Positions 35,516-47,334 of a stretch of DNA of 64,000 bases are shown in pieces; positions within the stretch are counted from its first letter, which is position 1; the number at the start of each line of letters is the position of its first letter. The DNA lies in NCBI GenBank assembly GCA_036417435.1, contig CM070901.1, positions 12,064,001 to 12,128,000 on the forward strand, given 5' to 3'. The notes under the pieces are model-generated. The model searched no databases, was not told the DNA's origin, and saw only the letters and a list, made by a program, of their open reading frames with translations. Both the position numbers and the translations under genes were made by a program. This DNA comes from Inia geoffrensis (taxonomy: Eukaryota > Chordata > Mammalia > Artiodactyla > Iniidae).

Positions 35516-36340
35516 TGCCCCACGGTGAGCCGCAGATCAACAACAGACCACAAAAGAAACTGAAATCGAGAAATGGATTACTCACATACCTTGGAAGAGG
35601 TACCCTGCATGCCTCTGGGCCAAGAAGGCAAAGAAAGACAGGACCTAGAGAACAGGCCTTTATTAAGGTCAGTGGGTGAAGTGCTTTGGGGTTCCTGGGT
35701 TAGGCAGAATTGGTTGATTCAAACCAAATCAGTGGGGTCTTGGTAAGTTATACGGGGCCTTATCTGCAGGGCACAAAAGGGGCGGACTCTGGGAAACAGG
35801 AGAAACCGGTGGTAACAGAGCTGTTGGAGAAAGCGCCTCAGTTACTTACATTTCCTTGTGATTCTGTAGGATTCTCTCTAGGGCGTGTACTTGTTTGCAG
35901 GGCTAGTGTCAGTCTCAAGTCACCCCAAGGGCTTCCCTGGTGGCGCAGTGGTTAAGAATCTGCCTGCCGATGCAGGGGACGCGGGTTCAAGCCCTAGTCC
36001 AGGAAGATTCCACATGCCGCGGAGCAGCTAAGCCCGTGTGCCATGACTACTGAGCCTGTGCTCTAGAGCCCGCGAGCCCCAACTACTGAGCCCGAGGGCC
36101 ACAACTGCTGAAGCCCGTGCTCCTAAAGCCCGTGCTCCACAACAAGAGAAACCACTGCAATGAGAAGCCCGCACACCGCAACAAAGAGTAGCCCCCGCTC
36201 ACCACAACTAGAGGAAGCCCGCGCGCAGCAACGAAGACTCAGTGCAGCCAAAAATAAATAAATAAATAAGTTTATTGAAAAAAAAAAAGAAAGAAAGTCA
36301 CCCCAAGCTGCTTGGCCAAACAGAAAGAATGGCAAGGCAG
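35516..36340 (-). repeat. ERV-type LTR, antisense, split by a SINE
   Basis: On the minus strand the sequence runs through TATAAC (near the complement of 35748-35753) to an AATAAA signal (complement of 35659-35664). It ends near 'ctgcggctcaccgtggggca' at 35516. The R/U5-like end with 'aaggtatgtgagtaatccatttc' looks like a betaretrovirus-related (ERVK-like) LTR. The SINE at 35930-36294 interrupts its U3 half. The outer 5' limit is a guess and no clean 6-bp duplication was found. Confidence 0.58.
35930..36294 (+). repeat. CHR-type SINE, long form, inside LTR
   Basis: Head 'gcttccctggtggcgcagtggttaagaatctgcc', then repeated 'ccacaactactgagcccg' and 'gaagcccg' modules, and tail aaataaataaataagtttattg plus A-run. 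A perfect 13-bp duplication, aagtcaccccaag, lies at 35917-35929 and 36295-36307. Confidence 0.96.
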
Positions 36341-37654
36341 CAATTCCATAGAGTAGCTAAACTCTTGACAAACCCATAAAAGCATCTTTTAAAAAGGTGC
36401 TTGATTACGTCTGACAATATCATTTCACTCGAACAAGTGAAAATTTTTGTTTCTTTGTGTTACTCTTGAAACTTTTATCTGTCAGAGAAAAAGGATTAGA
36501 AAGTATTTTAAATCAGCATTACAAAGCAGTGCTAAGTAAGTACCTATGTGGTAAAATAAAAATTGTAATATCTGTCTATATGCATATCCCAGCATCTAAT
36601 TTGAATGTATTATATACTGCAAATAAAACTTGTTTCTATTTATAAACATGAAGCTTTGTTTTTTTTTCATCAAAGCACAGAGTTATGTTAAGAAAAGAGA
36701 GGGGCTTTAATACGTATAACCTCTGTTATCTTCAGGAATTGTTAAATATTGTTTGTGGCTATTTCAGACATCTTGGAAACCGAGCTCAGAATGTGATGTT
36801 ATTCTCTTATCAATACAAGCCCAGGGAGAATGAGTAATTAGTCTAGATCTGTCAGGGTACTCTCATTCTATTAAAAAAGTACTTGAAAAAGTGATCTGGG
36901 TGCAGAGACTGACATATTCATTCATTATTCAATTACTCATTTACACATGTTTAGTTCCCACCTTATACCAGACATAGAACTGATGATATAAATGATATTT
37001 AATGAAGATAAAAAGATAATGAATATGATGGCAACTGTAATAACAAAGTTCTTTCATTGATATTAAGAAATCAAGAGATGCCCTAAAGGTTATTTCAAGA
37101 TATGAACTATGGAGACTGAATTACATATAATATGTGATCAGTTGTAATACATAGATAACAGATGAAGTGATAATGCAGAGATAAAGACTTTTCAGATAGC
37201 AACAAGGGCCAAAATAGCTCAAAGTGTTAACTCTTATGATCCATAATGTTTGACGCTGGAGTCCACAGTAAGGTAAAAGAACCAGAAAGAACTGGACAAA
37301 TACAATTTGATAAACTCATGGGTGTACGAGGCTCAATGCTCTGAGTAAGCAGGTTGTGATTGTCCCGATCTGTTCACAAAATAGAGTCATTATTTGGTAA
37401 AGACATCTTGGAAACCGAGATTACATTTGGGAGTCTGGAGAAGAGCATCATCTTTTCTTTATGAAGGACTTGCACAGTATTTGCTCTGTGTTGGAGATGT
37501 CAAATATCTCGGATTCTTAAGTCAACAGCAAATAATACTTATTATTTTTTTCAATTGAACAAATTAAAAGCCAAGTATGAAGTCACATTTCCATAACACT
37601 GCTGGTTGGTGAAATAGCTGACATAACAAGACATGAAGTTATAACTCCAAACAG
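36341..37654. other. Non-coding DNA
   Basis: No gene. A 19-bp exact direct repeat (36766-36784 and 37401-37419) is the only structure noticed. Confidence 0.5.
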
Positions 37655-37668
37655 GAAATACCTATTAG

Positions 37669-37836
37669 CTGGGAGTTGCCTGGTGGTCCAGTGGTTAAGA
37701 CTTCATCTTCCAATGCAGGGGGTGTGGGTTCAATCCCTGGTCAGGGAGTTAAGATCCCATATGCCTCATGGTCAAAAAACCAAAACGTAAAACAGAAGCA
37801 ATATTGTAACAAATTCAATAAAGACTTAAAAAAAAA
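37669..37836 (+). repeat. CHR-type SINE, short old form with distinct 3' tail
   Basis: Head 'gggagttgcctggtggtccagtggttaagac' and a tail region 'attgtaacaaattcaataaagactt' plus A-run not seen in other copies here. A perfect 14-bp duplication, gaaatacctattag, lies at 37655-37668 and 37837-37850. Confidence 0.96.
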
Positions 37837-37850
37837 GAAATACCTATTAG

Positions 37851-39671
37851 AGCAGTTGTTTCCCTGAAAATATTAATATATTAGCTGGCAAAAGACTCAG
37901 TTACTATAGGAGGTTTTTCTAGATTTGTCCAGAAATAGAGACAGGAATGAATTCGCTTGTGGTCCCAATGAAAGGAATCAGAATTAATTGACTATTTGCC
38001 AATAATCAATTTTGGGCTTGATAATTAAAAAGGAGGTCACACACACATATTCCCCCATACTAATATAACATTTATGTAATTGCTGGTACCATTGAATTAA
38101 TGTGATGTATTAAAACAGTTTGGTGTAATCATTTAGACTTTTTCTTTAAAAAATCTAATTATAGCTATCAATTTTATAACCTGCAAATTACAAGTCATAT
38201 TTTAAATTTAAAAAGCAGTCAAACTCTTTGAAGATTTATCTTAACAATGACAAAGCAACTAGTTGGGAAATAATGTTTTAGTCATCTAATCAACTATCCG
38301 ACCTAAGAATATTGTTTGCATATATATTTAATTTCTAATGAAGTAAGTGAATATAATAGTTTATACCATGTATTTATTTGATTTTTAAAAATTCAGTCAA
38401 GGCTGTCAGTTCCAAACCATCAGATTCCAGTGACTTTGGCAGTCCTCTTTTGAATTCAGTGGTTTGGAAACAAGTTTAAGTAAAATATTAATGATTTCAT
38501 GGCACCTTCTACATTTTTTCAAAATGAGAAAAAAATAATACATTTACTTCTGCTGATTATTGAGGAATGTTCTCTGTATCATCTAATATTTATGTTCTCT
38601 GAAAATGCAAGTGCTGTACACTGGTATTTTAAATAACATTATCTTTCCTTAAAAAACCATGCATCTTTCATGCATCTTAGCCATCTGATCAATGGTTGGA
38701 AAAGTTGAATGTAAAGCCGTGTCACTGGGATACTATCAGAGTCACATTTAATAGGCTGGGCCCAGGGCCTTTGAATTTTTAATCTAGAATCCTCAGAGAT
38801 TAATAAACAAGCAGTCTCTCAGTATGAAAGCAAGTTGGGCATTGCTTTAGTATTAGAAAACTCTACAACTTTAACTGTGACCTGTACAATTGCTTTGTTT
38901 TTCCTGAAAGTTTTCTCTCTCTAGCTCGGTTCAGAGTTTATCACATTATGCTCATTTTCCTAAGTTTGTTTTTGTTTCCTTCAGAAATAAAAAAGAAGAC
39001 AATGTCGGAAAACCAGTTTTATTTGACAAAAGAAGGCAATATAACCACAAATAGGCTTTGAACTTAATTCTACAGTACATGCTTCACGTTCAATCTCTTG
39101 GTAGTTAACAGTAGACCATTTCACGTACAGGTGGCAGATCAAGTGCAAGCGCTGTTGAACACAGCTAATTTTGGTAATGCATCACAATTACAGAGACACC
39201 TGTGCTAAATAAACTTGTCCTATTTCCATGAAAATGAAGAGTGCTCAATAACCCTCAAAATATCTCATTTCATGCTGATTCAGATTTCCTCTAACCATTT
39301 TTCTGTGACATTGCTTCCACAACATAGCATGGTTTTCAAAAACCAAATTCAGTTTTTTTCCATATGTATATTTCAGATACTTCTTCCTTCATTTTCTTTT
39401 TAAAAGAAAGCACTGTTTCTTGAAGCTATTGTCATAAACATTCTATAGTTTTAGGCCTGCAGAGAGTAAAAGGGTATAATTTGTTTTAAAAAGCCAATCC
39501 AAACATCACAGCTCTGCTTATATGGGGGTACACACTATTAAACTGCACAGACTATCAGTGACTAAGAATGACTTGAAACACAACTTTCTGCTTAATGCTC
39601 CAGAAGTTATCCATGCCTGATGATGTGTTAAATAACCATAGCTTGTAAATTGTGAGCTAGCAATTAGAGTT
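37851..39671. other. AT-rich non-coding DNA
   Basis: No repeat family or exon supported. An acceptor-like pyrimidine tract ending in cag occurs near 38963-38984 but nothing downstream looks like an exon. Confidence 0.45.
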
Positions 39672-39680
39672 TCATTTACC

Positions 39681-39896
39681 TTTTTTTTTTTTTTTTTTTT
39701 TTGTGGTACGCGGACCTCTCACTGTTGTGGCCTCTCCCGTTGCAGAGCACAGGCTTCGGACACGCAGGCTCAGTGGCCATGGCTCACGGGCCCAGCTGCT
39801 CCGTGGCATGTGGGATCTTCCCGGACCGGGGCACGAACCCGTGTCCCCTGCATCAGCAGGCGGACTCTCAACCACTGCACCACCAGGGAAGCCCCC
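39681..39896 (-). repeat. CHR-type SINE, ~200-bp form, antisense
   Basis: T-run 39681-39702 then the complete reversed body ending 'caccagggaagcccc'. Target-site duplication tcatttacc at 39672-39680 and 39897-39905. Confidence 0.95.
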
Positions 39897-39905
39897 TCAT
39901 TTACC

Positions 39906-40869
39906 TTTTAACCAGGGTGGTAATGTACATTTGTCCTTCTAGAAAATTTATCCATTTAACAGTAAAAACGAGACAAAACAAAACAAACCTAAAGCCTCTG
40001 GTGTATAAGAGGTTTTTATTTCAAACCAAAACCACCATGTGAAACATACAAATTACTTAACAACTGTTAAACTGGGGTGCAAAGTTAGTAAAATATGTAA
40101 TAAATATATCTAAAGGCAGCTGAATGGTAAGCCTAGTAAGTATACAGTTGATAGTGTTTATTTAAGAGCAGTGTTGACAACTATATTTGAGAAGTTGAAT
40201 GACAGTATGCGACATAAAATTCAAAAGATAAAGTGCATGAAATTATCTGTATCACTCTGCATAACAGATGTGAAAAGCTTGGGCAGTATGCAATAAGTAA
40301 GTATACTGATTTGGGTAGCTGGCTCACAGGAGCTGCTAAAACATGTTTGTTAACCAGCTATCTGACAGAATGAATGAATGTGTGCTGTAAGCAAACCCCT
40401 TTCAGAAATGAAGAAAATTATTTTCTATATGAGTGCATCAAATCTTCATTTTGCCTTCCAAGTGTAAACAAAGTTTTCAATTTGGTAGAGTAAAATAAAG
40501 TTTTGCTTAATTTCTATATTTATATTATGTTCTGGTAGAGACATTTGCTTGGAAATGCAATATAATACTCTGCATCCTTGTCACCAGGAAATGAGATATC
40601 AGTACATATTCCAGGGTTTGAAGCTAGAGCATAAACCAAGAAAAGACTGAAAAACTGAATTACAATAAGGTGGTATGAAGTACATTTACATTCTCAATTT
40701 TTAAATGCTTATTATTCAAAAAGCATATGCAATAATAGTCATCTCCTATAAACCGGGATTTTATGGCAGAGTCACCTATATATATATATATTAGTACATG
40801 TAAACCTCTACGAATTTCTACAATACCAAAATAAGGAAGCAAAATTTAGATTTAATATATATATATTTT
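39906..40869. other. AT-rich non-coding DNA
   Basis: No supported feature. Confidence 0.5.
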
Positions 40870-41445
40870 CTTTTGAATTTTATTTTTCTTTTATACAGCA
40901 GGTTCTTATTAGTTATCCTTTTTTTTTTTTTTTTTCCTGTGGTACGTGGGCCTCTCACTGTTGTGGCCTCTCCCGTTGCAGAGCACAGGCTCCGTACGCG
41001 CAGGCCCAGCAGTCATGGCTCAGGGGCCCAGCCACTCCGCGGCTCGTGGGATCCTCCCAGCCGGGGGCACGAGCCCACGTCCCCTGCATCGGCAGGCGGA
41101 CTCTCAATCACTGCGCCACCAGGGAAGCCCTAGTTATCCATTTTATACATATTAGTGTATACACGTCAATCCCAATCACCCAATTCATCACACCGCCACC
41201 ACCCCTGCCGCTTTCCCCCCTTGGTGTCCATACGTTTGTTCTCTACATCTGTGTCTCTATTTCTGCCCTGCAAAGCGGTTCATCTGTACCATTTTTCTAG
41301 GTTCCACATATATGCGTTAATATACAATATTTGTTTTTCTCTTTCTGACTTACTTCACTCTGTATGACAGTCTCTAGATCCATCTACATCTCTACAAATG
41401 ACCCAATTTTGTTCCTTTTTATGGCTGAGTAATATATATTTTATA
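40870..41445 (-). repeat. L1 3' end, antisense, 5'-truncated, split by SINE
   Basis: Reversed landmarks run from the tail end ('tatacagcaggttcttattag', 40893-40912) to 'tttttatggctgagtaatat' (41417-41436), the end of ORF2. Without the SINE it is ~350 bp, a typical 5'-truncated L1 insertion. It matches the 3' part of the L1 at 26893. Confidence 0.92.
40919..41130 (-). repeat. CHR-type SINE, ~200-bp form, nested in L1
   Basis: Reversed copy with T-run 40919-40935. The L1 target tagttatcc is duplicated at 40910-40918 and 41131-41139. Confidence 0.96.
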
Positions 41446-41789
41446 TAAAGTTGAAATGAAACACAAGATTGCATTATCTACAAATTCTTCTGACTATAAA
41501 CATGAAATTATACTAAAAAACGAAATGACAAAGACAACTTAAGTCTGTGTTTTTTATTAAGGAAACCTAAATTTGTATGGGTTAATTATTGAATTAAAAA
41601 ACTAACTTAATTCAAAAAAATTACTTAATTCAAAAAGTTGAATTAAGTAAAATTCTCAATTTATAGATATATCAGTTTATTGCATCTTTTTTAAAGTAGC
41701 ATATACTCCCCTACACAAGGAATGCTATATTCACAATAATGTTTTGAGCCAAAATCTTAAATCTCTAAAGTGTATTTCAAAGACTTTTC
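41446..41789. other. AT-rich non-coding DNA with perfect hairpin
   Basis: Contains the inverted repeat listed at 41621. No gene. Confidence 0.5.
41621..41650. repeat. Perfect 13-bp inverted repeat
   Basis: Arm ttacttaattcaa (41621-41633), spacer aaag, arm ttgaattaagtaa (41638-41650). A third partial copy of the arm, acttaattcaa, lies at 41605-41615. Confidence 0.9.
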
Positions 41790-42037
41790 CAAGAGGCAGA
41801 GTTTGGGGTTATGCCAATTGAAGCCAAGGAATGCCAAAGATGGCTGGAAACCACCAGAAGCTAGGAAAAAGGCAAGCAAGTAGGAGATTTTTCCCCAAGA
41901 GCTTCCAGAGGGAACCAATCACATTGGCACTTTGACTTTGGACTCTGGCCTCTTGAACTGTCAGAGAATAAATTTTTATTGTCTTAAGCCACCTGGTTTG
42001 TAGTCATTTTTTGTGGCAGCCCTGGGAAATTAATACA
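41790..42037 (+). repeat. MaLR LTR (MLT1-like) 3' half, sense
   Basis: 'cttgaactgtcagagaataaatttttattgtcttaagccacctggtttgtagtc..ggcagccctgggaaattaatacagca' is the classic MaLR LTR 3' end with its AATAAA. Upstream 'aatgccaaagatggctggaaaccaccagaagctagg' is its U3 part. Confidence 0.85.
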
Positions 42038-45000
42038 GCATGTTAAGGAAAAAGAAGAAAATTATGCATTAAATGTAATTTTACCTTTAAGATAACTCAT
42101 TGACAGTAAATGCATATTCTTCCAAGGTTCATATACAGAACATACATGGATAGTTTTGGAGTTCCATGACATGACATTATGAAATCAATAAAATTCTAAT
42201 ATTGACCTGCCAAATGAGTTATTCTTTCTTTTACCATCCTTTAAAACTAATAAGCAGAAGCCATGAGCCTATGAAAGTGCATGTATTCATCTATTATTAA
42301 TTGATATCTATAGTCCATTGATATATTTAGATTCTTAATTCTTTGTCTATAAAAATTGGGTTTTGTCTTGCACAGACAAATTTAATTTTAGTGCATTACA
42401 AGTTTATCTTCATCTGTCTAATTTAAAGTTTCTCAAAAGTAAATAATTTTGTTTTAGGAAACACTCAAACGATGTCCATCCATGTTCTTATAACAGATTC
42501 TTCTATTTAATAAACACCTGCTTCCATTTTTCCTTTTCTGTAGATTCTACTAAATAAAATGTGTAGCACTTGCAATGTAAAATCTGTTCCAAAATTTCTA
42601 TTTCGTATCATCTATAATGTAACATAAAAATTTCTCTATCTTCTTTTTCCCTTCAATCACCAACAATTTACTTTAAAAAGAAAAAAAAATTTAAACAAAC
42701 AAAGCAAAAAAAATTTTCCATATGTCAGGCACAATGATTGGAATTGGAGACTCAGTATTGAACAGGGCAAACACGTTTCTTCTCATTAACCACTTTTTCC
42801 AATGAAACCTACTAAAATGTTTTCAAATATCAGCTTGTATCCATACCATATGATTATCTGTTTTTATTTATTTATTTATTTATTAGAATGAAGAAAATCA
42901 GGAGAAGGGAATGCATAAGTGAGTGCAATGATTTGGTTTTTACTGAATTGATATTTATGATCCATTGCAGCTGAGTGCAATGATTTGAGCAAAACATAAT
43001 GCTTTTAACATTTACTCATTTTCCCATCTATGGTAAATAACTTATTTTCAAAGACCAGACCCAGTTGGTTGGATATCAAGTAAAATGATTTTCTAAACAG
43101 ATCAAGAATGGCCACCCTGTTGCTGTTCATTGACAATCCCAGTCTTAGAGATGATTTCATAAATGTGATCAAGACATGGGGAAATACTCTGCTAAGTTCC
43201 TACCCACCCACACAAACACACACAGGTGCCTAGACACACATGGGGATAGGGAAAGAATGAATAAAGTTTTCCTCTGTTGGGAGGCTGAATTAAGACAGGC
43301 GGAAAAATCCTTGAATCTGACACAGTAGACTTTACAAATAATCATGGTAATAGGAATTATGCTATTTTTCAGAGTTCAAAGGAGGAATAATTTCATTCCT
43401 GGAACACATGTTGGTAAAAACAAAACAGATAAGACTCACCCAAAGCATATCAAGTTTAGTTTTATTCCAAAGGGAAAATTCTCAAATCATGTTCTTATGC
43501 TTAAATTCTCAAATATTTAAGAAATTAGTCCCAGGTATACACTTCTTCCCCAATAAATTTGGAAACATTTGATGTGACGTTCAGATTCCATGTCAAAATC
43601 CCTCTTTCTTCCTTAAAGATCTGCTCTTCTAGAGGGAGTTAGACACTGAATCAAGAGTGTAGCTGGAGGCCTATCTGGCTACCAACCTTGCCTTCCTCTG
43701 CCAGTTGCCAGGTTGTCACCTGAGTCACCCAAACACACAGGAGCCCCTGGTTATCTATACTGTCTGCTTGCTGCAGGAGAAGAAATGGCTTTTTGAAGCT
43801 ACTTGGGGCCTAAAGATTATCGGAAAGGCATAAGTCTTAACAAAGGTTGTGCTTTCCATAAGCACAGTGACACAAAATATTACATTTCATTTATTCAGTG
43901 CAAAAAAATTCAGTCTAACGTGCTGTCGGCAAGATGTCAAAAAATAAGCAAATGTTGACTGAATTTTTTATTTACATGGCTGATAAAAATAGCATTAGGG
44001 TATCAGGCAGTGTGCAACCTACCTGCCACACTTTCTATTCGCTATCATTATGTTTTTGAAAAGTTATGCTTCAAAATGCATCCTTACAATAATGACCCCG
44101 CTTGTATGTACTGTTAAGTATACTTATATAAACTAAACTAAAATTTTAGGGATTTTCATATTGATATTAAAAAAAAAGTAAGGATCATTGCTCATTTATC
44201 TTTCTAAGCACAATATTTCTAAACTGCTTGATTTTAAGATACATCCTTTTTAATATACACTTCATCAATTTCCATGAAAAGAGATCATTAAAATATGCAT
44301 ATAGAATATTATTGCTCAGAGAAAGGATTCTGAAGGCAAAAGAGAAGTATTGGAATATCAGGTGTATTTATTTTAGTGAAAGTACATAATCATAATGTTT
44401 CATTTAACAAGTAGTCTGCTTAAATATTACCAGTTAGGGTTAATTAGGGTGTAACCCCATGTAAATGACATTTACCATCACTATCGCACAATGTAAATAC
44501 TTCAACTTAAAATGACTTTCACAAGCATAGCATTTTCTTATAAAGATAGTGTACTTTTGTGAATGAAGTTACTAAAAAACACTACACATAATTTTCTTTT
44601 CCAAAAATAGTGACAGAAATTGAAAAATAATTTTTAAAGTTTTATGAACATCTTTATTTCCTTAATTAAATTTTGTGCTACTGTACCACGTAAGATAAGT
44701 TTAATTTTGCATTAGAAGTCCAGATATTCCTTTTAATGGCTTCAAAGAGGAATGTGAAACCTCTTTAAGTTGCTATTTTACGGAAAATATTCATTTCTAA
44801 ATTTTACACAGCATTTTTTTTTCCACCAGATTGGGTAAGGATAAGTAGGCTATCCCCACATAGAACATTTCTAAAGTATTTTTAAAGAAAAAAATAATCA
44901 TAATAAGAGTAACATAGTTGAGAGATTTTTCATATCACATTTTCTAAATCACCTTCCTGAATATATGGGTATTCCATTATGTGATTGAACTGCTTCTGCC

Positions 45001-46400
45001 TTACTTTGAAAGGTAACAAACCTAGATTTCTAGTACGGCATGAACTTAATCTAATAGGCAAATGAACTGAACATAAACTACTCAGATTATTTTTATACTA
45101 TAAACTGAATCAATTACAACTATAAAAATAGGAGTCTGTAGTTTACTCACTTTTTTGGTCAACGATTTTCTGCATAGCCATGTGTTCCAATGATAGAAGT
45201 ATTACACAAAAGGAGAGCTAGCTATATTTTCAGTTTTGCTGATAGACACTTGGGACATTGAGGTATCAAAGGTGTAGGAAAGGAGGAAGAAACTGGGCCT
45301 TCTGAGAGAATCTCCATTATCAATATTTAGTACACTGGAAAAGAAATATTTGGCTATACAACTCAGAAGAGGTATCACATGGAGCATTATTGAAAGTAAT
45401 GTATCTAAAATAAATAATATGTAAGTCTGTTTCAGGCTTGGGCATATAGAAACTTTATATTTTCTATAATAGTTACCAAAATAAAACTTGACTGTGCCAT
45501 TTCCAGTACTGTTCTCTGACAAGGTGTCTTTCAAATGGGAGGTATACCCTTTTTATTTAGATGGATACATGAACTTATCAGAGCCCTACATGTTTAATAG
45601 CTGTATTGATGTCAAATCAACTGTTCAATAAGACCTAACTTTTACTCATACGTTTGTTTACTTAATGGAGCTCTTGCCTATGATGTAATTGACAGAATTC
45701 AACAGTATAAGTAAATAAATATAATTGATAGAAATTAAATATTCTAAAGAAGCCCATAATTTAAGTAATGATAGCATTAATCCTAAGCATCTAATTATAA
45801 TACAGTATAATATAGTGTGATACAGCATATAACATATAACAACACAATATAACATGACATAACATAATGTAACACAATATAATATAACATAATGTAATGT
45901 ATGACAATATATGTAATATTTGCAGTACATAAAAAATACTATAGGGAACATTTTTATTCAAGTTAATACTTTGAAGTAAATAATCTCCAGTAGTGCTGCA
46001 GATAGTAAAATCAACAGAGTTTGATGAACTTTTTCATAAATAATGTGATTTTCCTATAAAAATATCTTGTTTTAGGACTGCTTAGGCATATTAGGCAGTT
46101 TCCCTGATGGGCATCCTCTATACATTTCATACAGGACACTGGTTAATCTGAGGCACCTTATCCTAGCTATGGGAAATGGACAGGCTGAAGGAGTGAATTA
46201 GGCAGTTCTTACTTCACCACATCTTTCTGTCGTGATGGCACAGCATAATATGTGGTCTGACTGCAGAATGGCTCAGGGCATCATTACTTGTTAATGCTTT
46301 TTCAGGGTCTTGACAAGTTTTGATTTCAAAACCATGGATTAAATAACTCTAGTACTCTCCAATTCATGTTGTCACAAAACCTGTAACTATTTTTTATTAG
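42038..46400. other. Long AT-rich non-coding stretch
   Basis: About 4.4 kb without a confident repeat or gene. It includes a (TTTA)n run (42858-42883), a 15-bp local duplication (42921-42935 and 42973-42987) and a less AT-rich patch near 43620-43800. A pentamer-like satellite lies at 45800-45915. The 110-residue minus-strand frame at 45202-45534 has no recognisable domain. Confidence 0.45.
45800..45915. repeat. Degenerate ATAAC/ATATAAC satellite
   Basis: Irregular tandem words such as 'acataaca', 'acaatataac' and 'ataatgtaaca'. The periodic Tyr/Cys/Leu-rich minus-strand frame here is produced by this repeat. Confidence 0.8.
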
Positions 46401-46416
46401 AAAAAGGCTAGAATAA

Positions 46417-46901
46417 AGAAGAATGAAATATTGCCATTTGCAGCAACATGGATGGGCCTAGAGGTTCTCATATTAAGTGAAGTAAGTCAGACAGAGAAAG
46501 ACAAGTATCACATGATATCACTTATTTGTGAAATCTAAAAAAAAGATACAAATGAACTTATTTACAAAACAGAAATAGACGCACAGACATAGAAAACAAA
46601 CTTATGGTTACCAAAGGAGATAGCAGAATGGGGGAGGGGCAGGTAAATTAGAAGTTTGGGATTAACATATACACCATACTATATATAAAATAGGTAAACA
46701 ACAAGGACCTACTGTATTTCACAGGGAACTATACTGAATATCTTGTAATAACCTATAATGGAAAAGAACCTGAAAAAGAATATATATATATGTGCATATA
46801 TATACACATATATACGTATAACTAACTCACTTTGCTGTACACTTGAAACTAACACAACGTTGTAAATTATACCTCAATTTAAAATAAAAGCTTAAAAAAG
46901 G
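46417..46901 (+). repeat. 5'-truncated L1 (L1MA-like), sense, with perfect TSD
   Basis: 'catggatgggcctagaggttctcatattaagtgaagtaagtcagacagag' is the distal end of L1 and 'cttgaaactaacacaacgttgtaaattatacctcaattt' its 3' end. A perfect 15-bp duplication, aaaaggctagaataa, lies at 46402-46416 and 46902-46916. A TA/CA simple repeat (46778-46819) lies inside. Confidence 0.94.
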
Positions 46902-46916
46902 AAAAGGCTAGAATAA

Positions 46917-47120
46917 GGTTTTTCATGTGTGTTAGTAGAAAAAGCCCATGTAGTAATTTTGCTATTTTTGATAACTATAACTGATAAACTCAGTTCTTAT
47001 TTTCCAATTAGTGTATGGTTACATTCAGTAGATGAAAACTATTTTCATTAAGAGATTAAAAAAAATAGTTGTACTTATGCCTTATTTTTTTTTACACTTT
47101 CTGTTTAAGATTTTATGGTT
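46917..47120. other. Non-coding DNA
   Basis: Short spacer between repeats; nothing recognised. Confidence 0.5.
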
Positions 47121-47135
47121 AAAATGTAGGTTGCC

Positions 47136-47334
47136 GGGCTTCCCTGGTGGCGCAGTGGTTGAGAGTCCGCATGTCGACTCAGGGCACACGGGTTCGTGCC
47201 CCGGTCCGGGAGGATCCCACATGTGGAGCGGCTGGACCCGTGAGCCACGGCCGCTGAGTCTGCGCGTCCGGAGCCTGTGCTCCGCAGCTGAAGAGGCCAC
47301 AACAGTGAGAAGCCCGCGTACCGCAAAAAAAAGA
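47136..47334 (+). repeat. CHR-type SINE, ~200-bp form, CpG-rich
   Basis: Complete copy that keeps many CpGs, suggesting a fairly recent insertion. It lacks the usual 'ccg' just before 'gagcggctgg'. A perfect 15-bp duplication, aaaatgtaggttgcc, lies at 47121-47135 and 47335-47349. Confidence 0.96.

Noticed and set aside
38963..39040. Acceptor-like pyrimidine tract and cag suggesting an exon
   Set aside because: No open, conserved-looking exon or donor site follows; such tracts are common by chance.
44433..44451. Telomere-like TTAGGG words
   Set aside because: Only two copies (ttagggttaattaggg), too few to be an interstitial telomere.
45658..45951. Tyr/Cys-rich periodic minus-strand ORF
   Set aside because: Produced by the ATAAC-type satellite; periodic composition rather than a protein.
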